From: CAKMZU01 sp965248335
GTDB taxonomy: Bacteria > Pseudomonadota > Gammaproteobacteria > Pseudomonadales > DT-91
Assembly: GCA_965248335.1 (NCBI GenBank)
Contig: CBDFIY010000003.1
Span: 806,001-870,000, forward strand
Direction: 5' to 3'
DNA length: 64,000 bases
Numbering within the stretch: position 1 is the stretch's first letter; each line of letters begins with the position of its first letter. Shown here in pieces: positions 54,758 through 62,700 of the stretch. Under the pieces are notes generated by a model, which was not told the DNA's origin, ran no database searches, and saw only the letters and a program-made list of their open reading frames with translations. The translations under genes and the position numbers were made by a program.

Positions 54758-55778
54758 CCTGATTACCCCTAAAGCTCAGCTACTGTTACACTTGCGGTCA
54801 AGAACAGTATCGTTGAGGTGTTCACATGTCTAAAAATACGGTTCAATTCCAAAAAGGCTACAGCCTTTCAGATCTGTTTAGAGATTATGGATCAGAGATG
54901 CAATGCGAAGCGGCACTCTTTAACTGGAGGTGGCCCAACGGCTTTACTTGTCCCGATTGTCACTCGACATCCTATTGCAAGCTTAAAAGCAGAGCCCTGT
55001 ATCAATGCAATAAATGTCACCATCAAACATCACTAACGAGCAGGACTTTATTCGCAGGTACAAAGCTACCATTAAAGACATGGTTTCTTGCTATTCACTT
55101 ACTCACCCAGTCAAAAACTGGATTATCGATATTGGCATTAAAACGCCAACTAGGTGTCGGGTACAATACGGCATGGTCAGTTAAGCATAAAGTCATGCAG
55201 GCAATGAAGGAGCGGGATGATAGCAAACCTTTGTCGGGTTTTATTCAGGTGGATGATGTTTATTGGGGAGGAGAGCAAAGAGGCGGAAAGCGTGGACGTG
55301 GATCTTCTAATAAAACACCCTACATCACAGCGGTTTCTCTTGATGATGAGGGTAAGCCAATTAGCATGAATATGAATGTCGTTGAGGGGTTTACGCTTAA
55401 TGAGATAAAGCGATGGGCCAAGAGGCATGTAAAGGAAGGAAGCACTGTGATTTCTGATGGCCTTGCTTGCTTTAATGCCATCAAAGACGCTAATTGTACC
55501 CACAACAAATTTGTCACTGGTGGTGGGCCTGATTGCGTTAACCTCGAAGAGTTTAAGTGGGTTAACACAATAATCGGCAACATCAAAACGTCTATGCATG
55601 GCGCTTATCATTCCATTAGCCCAAGGCATTTGCCACGATACCTGGCTGAGTTTTGTTATCGCTTTAATCGTCGTTTTAATTTGAAGGCATTGCTTCCGCG
55701 GTTTATGTCCGTAGCGCTAAAAACGCCTCCAATGCCATATAAGTTCCTTACGATGGCTGAGGCTTATGGGTAATCAGG
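54758..55778 (+). mobile_element. IS1595-type insertion sequence inside the receptor gene
   Basis: 1021 bp. The ends are inverted repeats (CCTGATTACCC and GGGTAATCAGG). An 8-bp target duplication TAACTTTA flanks it at 54750-54757 and 55779-55786, the length expected for IS1595. One transposase gene. Exact excision gives an open 724-codon receptor. Confidence 0.95.
54826..55773 (+). CDS. IS1595-family transposase
   Basis: 315 residues. The N-terminal zinc-binding domain has CPDC...YQCNKCHHQTS (two CxxC pairs). The ISXO2-like DDE domain follows: GFIQVDDVYWGGEQRGGKRG, VISDGLACFNAI and WVNTIIGNIKTSMHGAYHS carry the catalytic residues. Intact with normal length, so the element may still move. Confidence 0.95.
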   Translation: MSKNTVQFQKGYSLSDLFRDYGSEMQCEAALFNWRWPNGFTCPDCHSTSYCKLKSRALYQCNKCHHQTSLTSRTLFAGTKLPLKTWFLAIHLLTQSKTGLSILALKRQLGVGYNTAWSVKHKVMQAMKERDDSKPLSGFIQVDDVYWGGEQRGGKRGRGSSNKTPYITAVSLDDEGKPISMNMNVVEGFTLNEIKRWAKRHVKEGSTVISDGLACFNAIKDANCTHNKFVTGGGPDCVNLEEFKWVNTIIGNIKTSMHGAYHSISPRHLPRYLAEFCYRFNRRFNLKALLPRFMSVALKTPPMPYKFLTMAEAYG

Positions 55779-56973
55779 TAACTTTATGCCCTACATTACC
55801 TGTATCAAACTCAGCTAATGAACGGATATCTACGGCCAACTGCTTTGATTCGGAATCAGCTTTGTAGAAAGTTCGTGGCATGAGTCCATCTTTGTAAAGA
55901 CTCTTACCGTTTGGCGCGTTTATCACAATGTACCTATCTTCAATGATAAGCGGCATGCTTGGTGGTAGACCGGGGATTGGATTTGTATCTGGTAGAAAAG
56001 AAACCCAAGCTTGTTGGTAGTCTACTTTTCCTTCACTATAACGGGCTGTACCTGTGAGGCTAAAAACATCATTAAATTGATGGTCGCCAAGTAAGGTTAT
56101 AGATTTAGATTCGGTATCGTATTTATTAAAATCAGGTTCACCTAAATATGTATTACGATCGATTCTTTTACCATTTATTGCTTTTTTAAGCGTTCCATAA
56201 ACGGGAAGGAATTGCGATGCAGTATCACTTTTGGTTTTGTTGTAACTCAATAATGCAGTTAGATTAGTTGTATCAGTAGGTTTCCATGTGAAGGATGGGG
56301 CTAAGTACAGCGCTTGATCTTTTACATGATCAACTTGCGTGTCGCTATCTCTGATTAATCCAACAAATCGGTATAAAAATTCACTGCTTTCATCAAAGTT
56401 GCCAGTCCAATCTGTGGTGATTTGTTTTCGATCAAAGTTACCGTACTCTAAAGCAATTTCACCTTTGCTTTCTGCTTGCGGTTTCTTTGTGATGACATTG
56501 ACCAAACCGCCAGCATTGCCTGAGCCGTATAAAACTGCTGAAGGGCCTTTAAGGATTTCAATTTGCTCAACGCCATAAATAGGTAATCGAGAGTTATTGT
56601 AGCTACCAAAAAGCGATTGGAGACTATCTTGGTAAGTACTTGCATTGATGCCACGCACTTTTATCCAATCACCACGTGTCGCAAAACCATAAGCATTTGC
56701 TGTTACGCCAGCGTTATACGCTGTGGCATCAGCAAGGCTTGCTGCGCCTTTATCAATGATAGCTTGCTTGCTGATAACAGAAATAGAGCGCGATGTTTCC
56801 ATAACAGGTGTATCAGATTTTGTTGCGGAGTAACGACTTAATCCTGTGACATGAATCTCTTCAATGGCGTTATTTTCTAGGGCTTCTGGTTGACCTATTT
56901 TTTTATCTTCTGCTTGTGCTGAGTAAGCAATGCACAGCCCTAGTAGGCTGGCATTGATGATAGGAGTTCGCAT
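55774..56973 (-). pseudogene. N-terminal part of the ferric-siderophore TonB-dependent receptor
   Basis: Signal peptide (LGLCIAYSAQA) at 1-21. A TonB box-like stretch (EEIHVTG) precedes the plug domain with SISVISKQAIIDKGAASLAD, KVRGINASTYQDSL, YGVEQIEILKGPSAVLYGSG and GGLVNVITKKPQ. The first barrel strands follow. The frame stops in the insertion after NVGHKVT. With the C-terminal half restored the receptor has 724 residues, similar to hydroxamate receptors of the FhuE/FoxA type. Promoter-proximal in the operon, so the insertion may also reduce expression of the biosynthesis genes. Confidence 0.93.
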
Positions 56974-57087
56974 AAATTTCAGTATCCTTGGTTGCTGTTT
57001 TTATATCTAACGGAAATACTAAATCTAAAGTATTGTTGTTCACGTTATATGAGTGGAGAGCAATATACATAACGCCAATAAGAATGT

Positions 57088-57108
57088 AAATGAGAATGAT
57101 TTCTATTT
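57088..57108. promoter_or_regulatory. Fur-box-like operator in the divergent siderophore promoter region
   Basis: AATGAGAATGATTTCT within 57088-57108 matches most positions of the Fur consensus core (AATGATAATCATTATC). It lies 115-180 bp from the two divergent start codons (56973 and 57289). Iron-responsive repression by Fur is inference from sequence and neighbours. Confidence 0.6.
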
Positions 57109-57288
57109 GTTAAATATTTTAGTGATGGTATGATGCACATAAAATGACTTGCTTTGCGTGTTGCAACATAGACTATTTGTTATATTTAACCGGCTTTATA
57201 AAATTTATAACTTTACTCTTAAATATTTTCAATACGAGAAAAAGTTAATCCATATAAAAATATAAAGTTACACTAAAAAGATATTCTT

Positions 57289-57801
57289 ATGTTTGATGAC
57301 TTACTTTTTTATACTGCGTTTTTGGCAGCATTCTTCGCTATTTTTTCATTGTCCAGCAAGAAAATCATGTCTCATTGGTTAGGGTTTTCTTTCTTCACCG
57401 TTTGTTTCATTGTGGTATTCGTTATCTATGTTGTGTTATTAGGTATTGAATTTGGCTTAACTTATGGATTTTTTGCATTTTACATCTCAGCACTTTTGCT
57501 TATATTTTATCGCCAAAATAAAAAAACAAAGAAAAATATAAAGCCTATTCGTTCAAAAAAAGAAGAGATCCCCTCTGTATGGTGGGTAAAGATTTTACGA
57601 TTTATTTGTGTGGGACCTTTAGCGGGCATTATTGCTGCATTTGTTTGTGTTGGGTTTTGCCGAATTTTACCGATAGAGACAATTGATCAGCTCGTGCTTG
57701 CAGCATTTTTGTATCCGCTTATCTGGATGGGGTTTGCATTTTTTTGTTGCTACGCTCAAATAAAAAAAGTGCATCATACCGAGCTGGAGATGGCATTATG
57801 A
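57289..57801 (+). CDS. Small integral membrane protein coupled to the PepSY gene
   Basis: 170 residues with about five membrane helices and a short basic cytoplasmic loop (NKKTKKNIKPIRSKKEE). No recognised domain. Its stop overlaps the start of the PepSY gene (ATGA), and both diverge from the receptor gene across a putative Fur site, so a role in ferric-siderophore handling is likely by association. Confidence 0.7.
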   Translation: MFDDLLFYTAFLAAFFAIFSLSSKKIMSHWLGFSFFTVCFIVVFVIYVVLLGIEFGLTYGFFAFYISALLLIFYRQNKKTKKNIKPIRSKKEEIPSVWWVKILRFICVGPLAGIIAAFVCVGFCRILPIETIDQLVLAAFLYPLIWMGFAFFCCYAQIKKVHHTELEMAL

Positions 57802-59066
57802 GCTTTTATCAAAAAGAAAAGGTTAAGCGCGCCTTAGGTGTACACACCGTTGTGGCATTAGCTTGCGCCTGGGTTTTATATTTAATTTGTTTGAGCGGCA
57901 CTCTGGCTGTGGTGGTTGAATGGATTGAGCGTATTGAGCAACCTCATGTACCTGAATTTTTAACGGTTAATCCTGATGCGCCTGCACGAGCCATTGAGCA
58001 GCTGCAAGATACATTGGGTTATTCACCAAAATCAATCTATGTAGTTTTGCCCAATGATATTTTACCGCGTATGCATGTGTCGGCAGATGGTAATGAATGG
58101 TGGCTTTCGGCTAATGGTGAGTTTAATGAAAAAGTCGTAGATGGTTTGGCTGGCTTTATTCGTAGTTTGCACACGCATTTGCATTTACCTGAGCAACTCG
58201 GATTAATTCTTGTGAGCTGTTTTGGTGTCATGATGCTGTTGTTAATTTTTTCTGGTATCTGGTCGCATCCGAGTATTTTGAAAGATGCCTTTAAGTGGCG
58301 GCGTGATGGAGAGCGATTAGAACAAGTTGATTTGCACAATCGCTTATCGGTGTGGGGGCTGCCTTTTCATGTCATGTTTGGTTTAACGGGAGCGATATTT
58401 GGTTTAGTGAGTGTTTTAGTTTTTATTGCTTCTCAACTATTTTACAGCGGCGATCAAGATGCAGTTGTGGCTGAGGTGTACGGGCATGATCCTGTGATTG
58501 AGAAAGCGAACTCTACATTTAATATCGCTTTAGGCCTTAAACAGCTATCGATAATTGCACCAGAGGCAACACCTATTTATATCGTGGCACAAAATGCAGG
58601 TACTGATATGGCATCTTATGAAATAGCGGCAACAAAGCCTAGGCGATTTTCTTATTCTGAGATATATCATTTCAGCGCAGCAGGTAAATTTTTAGGAGCG
58701 CAAGGTTTGACGGATGGGCCTATAGCAAGGCAGTGGATTTATTCTGTTTATCGCATACATTACGGGCATTTTGGCGGGTGGCTTACGCGTATTATTTATG
58801 TATTTCTTGGCATTGCGCTTTGTATAATTTGTACCAGTGGTATGAAAAGTTATTTTTTACGAACCCAGACATCTCAATCCTTACAAATTATTTGGGGAAG
58901 TTTCGTGTGGGGGGCTGTGTTGGGTATCATTGCGGCCGGCGTTGCAGCTTGGCTAAGTTTATCAACATTGGATGGATTTATAGGGGGTTTGGTGTTGTCA
59001 CTTTGCATGGGTGTTGTGAGAGTGCGATTCAAATCTTGGATGGCTGATCAATGCATAATGCAATAA
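57798..59066 (+). CDS. PepSY-associated membrane protein, probable siderophore iron reductase
   Basis: 422 residues from ATG 57798. PepSY-TM type: first helix ALACAWVLYLICLSGTLAVV, periplasmic PepSY-like domain, then HTHLHLPEQLGLILVSCFGV with conserved His residues, LHNRLSVWGLPFHVMFGLTG, and IHYGHFGGWLTRIIYVFLG. Proteins of this group (FoxB/PiuB-like) sit next to siderophore receptors and are thought to bind heme and reduce iron in ferric siderophores at the inner membrane. Intact, in contrast to the receptor. Confidence 0.82.
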   Translation: MSFYQKEKVKRALGVHTVVALACAWVLYLICLSGTLAVVVEWIERIEQPHVPEFLTVNPDAPARAIEQLQDTLGYSPKSIYVVLPNDILPRMHVSADGNEWWLSANGEFNEKVVDGLAGFIRSLHTHLHLPEQLGLILVSCFGVMMLLLIFSGIWSHPSILKDAFKWRRDGERLEQVDLHNRLSVWGLPFHVMFGLTGAIFGLVSVLVFIASQLFYSGDQDAVVAEVYGHDPVIEKANSTFNIALGLKQLSIIAPEATPIYIVAQNAGTDMASYEIAATKPRRFSYSEIYHFSAAGKFLGAQGLTDGPIARQWIYSVYRIHYGHFGGWLTRIIYVFLGIALCIICTSGMKSYFLRTQTSQSLQIIWGSFVWGAVLGIIAAGVAAWLSLSTLDGFIGGLVLSLCMGVVRVRFKSWMADQCIMQ

Positions 59067-59156
59067 AAGACGTAAAGCGTGCGTTTAAGCGTAGGTTGTT
59101 GAAAGTCTGTTGCTCTGCTTAAAAAGCCCAGACCCGGATTTTAGTTTAACTACAAT

Positions 59157-59189
59157 GGATGCCCGCCCTCGCGGGAGTGACGAAGGTAG
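59157..59189 (-). repeat. Left arm of the second dispersed repeat
   Basis: ATGCCCGCCCTCGCGGG followed by AGTGACGAAGG is the reverse orientation of the ATTCCCGCGAAGACGGGAAT motif seen at 59329. With it, this arm brackets the 126-bp repeat. Confidence 0.55.
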
Positions 59190-59194
59190 GGTAT

Positions 59195-59320
59195 ATACCG
59201 ATCACCCTTGAAGAGGCAAGGGCGTTGGCCGCGCTCGCTCACCCTAATCACTTACTGACTGTAAGCTCATGAGGGTTCGCTCGCTCGCCACCTTCTTGTA
59301 TCTCCAATTCCGATGGGTAT
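59195..59320 (+). repeat. 126-bp palindromic dispersed repeat, copy 5
   Basis: Same termini (ATACCGATCACCCTTGAA to CCGATGGGTAT) and central CTTAC-TGACT-GTAAG hairpin. It lies after the PepSY gene, inside a pair of second-type repeats. Confidence 0.85.
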
Positions 59321-59328
59321 ATTCATTG

Positions 59329-59390
59329 TCATTCCCGCGAAGACGGGAATCCATGACCAGACAAATTTTTTGAAATGATGTACTAGTTTA
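59329..59390 (+). repeat. Second dispersed repeat, copy 2
   Basis: ATTCCCG-CGAAGA-CGGGAAT is a perfect hairpin. The following 40 bp, to ATGTACTAGTT, match 6794-6854 closely. Confidence 0.7.
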
Positions 59391-59469
59391 AGCGAAAAGT
59401 ATCCATGTAATAGGCGATGCTTCTCTCGATCACTCTCGGATTGTTTACTTTATTTATGTTTCGTATACT

Positions 59470-59605
59470 TCAACACTTCGGACAGTTTTTTAAATTATTG
59501 ATTTTAAAGGTTTAATTTTTCGCTTAAATATCAACCAAAGCTTTATAAATCAATGGGTTACAGTTTATATAAATCCTTCAAATCGAAAACTGTCCGAAGT
59601 ATTGA
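59470..59605. mobile_element. 136-bp MITE with 20-bp terminal inverted repeats
   Basis: Starts TCAACACTTCGGACAGTTTT and ends with the complement of TCAATACTTCGGACAGTTTT (19 of 20 matching). Flanked by a 4-bp direct repeat TACT (59466-59469 and 59606-59609). The interior is AT-rich and partly palindromic and codes for nothing. Probably mobilised in trans by an IS with like ends elsewhere in the genome. A 67-codon frame at 59602-59805 that starts at its border is probably not a gene. Confidence 0.75.
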
Positions 59606-59797
59606 TACTTGTAATGATATTACTTGGTATATCGGATGAAATATTTCTGTATTTATTAAATGCTTTCTTCTTTCTATTTGGAAAAATAGAGACTCTGGTA
59701 TGCTCGAGTCTAAAAGTGGGGGTGATTTTAGCTGATCGATACTTGATCAGTAGATACCTGTTGCCGTCACTTCTTCAGACCTTAATCTGGTTTTCTT

Positions 59798-62700
59798 ATG
59801 AATAAATTTAAGTCACTGCCGAAAGAGTTCGATTTATTAGCGGCCGATGAAAAAAAAATTCTCTATGTTTTATCGGTTATTTATCAGCCTGTTGAAATAA
59901 CACAGCTCAATAAAATATTTTCAGCGTTAAGTTGGGTGCATGAAAAAGGAGGGGCGCGTTTAACATTTGCAAAGCCTCAAAGAGAAGCCTTAATAAAAAC
60001 GGGGCTATTGAAAAGCCGCCGGAACAAGTTTCACTGCGCGCCGGAAGTCGTTGAATATATCAGCCAAACATACGGCAATAAAACCCTGTTTAAAGAGGTG
60101 GCGGAGGCGTCTAAAAAAGAAATGCCCATTGGGCAATTGAGTTATTATTCTGACCATGAATTAATTTTACGTCAGTTTCGAGAATGGCTTTATCTGGATA
60201 ACGAAGAACGCGTTTGGCAGAGTTTGAGTATTGAAAATCCCGTGATGCCTGCTGATTTCGATGACATCAATCAGCTCAATGATATCCTCCTTCCCATTAA
60301 CTTTTCTTGGCTAAGAGAGCGAGGGCTTAGCGTACAGATACAGGCGCTCATTCCACTCATTAATCACCACCTTTTGACGCTGAAAAGCGTGCAAGCATTG
60401 GTCGATAGATTACAGGAACAACGCGCCGAAGGGTATTTTGCAGACACAAGCTTTACCTATGCTTTGATTAAACATCAGTTGCTCACAGGCAAGTCGTTTG
60501 ATTTGGGTTTATTAAGTGATGATTATACCGATGAAGCTTATATTTTGCGTGGGTGGAACAGCTTTTTGCAGCATGATAATGAGATAGCCATCGGCTACTT
60601 TACTGAGGCGTTTGCAGCTAAACGCAAAACAACACGCAAGCGTGCAATAACGTTAACGGGCTTTGGCAGCATATTTTATAGCCTTGCACTCCTTAAAAGC
60701 GGCACAACTGAGCATTTATCGGCGCTGCGCACGCATTGTAAATATGTCAATAAAATAGATGACGAGCCAGAATCGCTTTATATTCATAGCCTTATTTCAT
60801 ATTACCTAACCCTTCAGTCAGCGCGAAAACCAGAAAGTACGATTATGGGTTGGGGGCGAGAGAATCTTGATGGTGGCGATACCTATCTCGTGCTCATTTT
60901 TGTTGCGACGCTTAAGTGGCAGGGTGAGAGCGTTCCCGCGTCTTTAACCGATCTTTTGAGTAAGGTTGCACATGAAGCGCAAAAGAATGGCTTTCTCTGG
61001 TATGCCAATGAAGCGGCAACTTTGCTAAAAGCGTTGGATAAAAGCAAAAAGAATAAACTATTTCCTAATTGTGAAAAAATTGCCAATAAAGCGTCAAAAG
61101 GAGAATATCCTCCCATCTTATGCAATCTTGTCAAAACCATCGCCCCTTGGGAACGAGCATTGAGTGCACTTGAATTATTGGCGCCTAATAGCGCAGCTGG
61201 CACTACCGGCACCGTACCATCAGAGGCACGATTGATATGGTGGATAGAGCCTCAGGGGCGCGGTCACTATACCCTTGTGCCACGTGAACAAAAGCGCAAC
61301 AAGAATGGGACATGGAGCAAGGGCCGGGCCGTTGCTTTAAAGCGGCTCCGCGATGAAACCGCCCAGATCGATTACTTGACGGATGACGATAAAAAAATAA
61401 GTGATACCATAAGGAAAGAGGTTGATTATGGTTATTTCGCCAGAACATCTTACTCTTTGCCTGATAAGCAAAGCTTTCTCGCTGCTATTGGTCACCCACA
61501 TATTTATTGGCCGAATGATTATTCTCAAGCCGTCAGCATTTCACAGACAGAACCTGAGCTGCATCTGCAGAAAACAGACAAGGCTTTATTGATAGAATTA
61601 ACCCCACAGCCTCGAGAAGCGGGTTCTGATAATCAAGGTGGTATCAGCATCCAAAAATACAATCAATACGAGATTCACCTGACTGTTTTTACACCGCAAC
61701 ACCATACAATCTCTGGCATTTTGGGGCGTGAAGGGCTAACAGTGCCCTTGGATGCAGAGAAGAAAGTTTTACAAAGCCTTTCATCCATCGCGCCTTTGCT
61801 GACGATTCATTCTGACATTGCAGGTCTTGAAACAGGCGCTGAAGCAGTGGAACCTAACAATCGGTTACAACTGCATCTTCAGCCTTTGAAGCAAGGGCTT
61901 AAAATCAGCTGTTATAGCCAGCCTTTTATGGGAGGTGGCCCACTTTTTGTACCGGGAGAGGGGCGTGCAACGGCCTTTGCTGAAATCGAAGGGATAAAAT
62001 ATCAAACAACACGCGTATTAGACGATGAGAAAAAACAGTTTCAGAAACTGACTGAGCAGTGCCCAAGCCTCATGGATGCAAGCCTCATAGAAAGTAGCAG
62101 CGGTCTTTTAGAGCAGGGTAATGAATGGCAACTCGAAGAGCCCGAGCAGGCATTGCCAGTGTTGCAGGAGTTACAAGAGCAACAAGCGCGTACCGATAAC
62201 ATCGATATACACTGGCCCAAAGGCAGCCCGATCAAGCTTCGGAATGCGAAAGGCACTGAACAAATGCAAGTCTCCATTCGTAAACAACGAGATTGGTTTG
62301 CTATTGATGGGGCGCTTGATATTGGTGATGGCGATGTTTTATCGCTTCAAAACCTAATGGAATTAATGCAGCAATCGCCTGGGCGCTTTGTGCGCCTTAA
62401 AGACGGCGATTTCCTTGCCTTAACAGAAGATTTACAAAAACGCTTGAATTCTATGGCAAAGCTGACGGATAAAGGCCGCTTCCACCCGTTGGCCAGCCCC
62501 GTGTTGGATGATATTACCGCCGATATGCAGGTGGCGGGTAGTAAGCCTTGGCAGCAACAGCAAACACGTTTGGAGGAGGCTTATCAATTAGCACCTGTTG
62601 TTCCTTCAACATTGCAAGCGGAATTACGGAGCTATCAAGTAGAGGGCTATGTGTGGTTATCGCGTTTGGCGCATTGGGGTGCAGGTGCTTGCCTTGCCGA

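Noticed and set aside
57289..59066. PepSY operon also broken by an insertion
   Set aside because: Both frames are complete with overlapping stop/start and normal helices.
59602..59805. Small frame before the SNF2-family gene
   Set aside because: No homology, begins inside a MITE end and overlaps the true start; probably chance.
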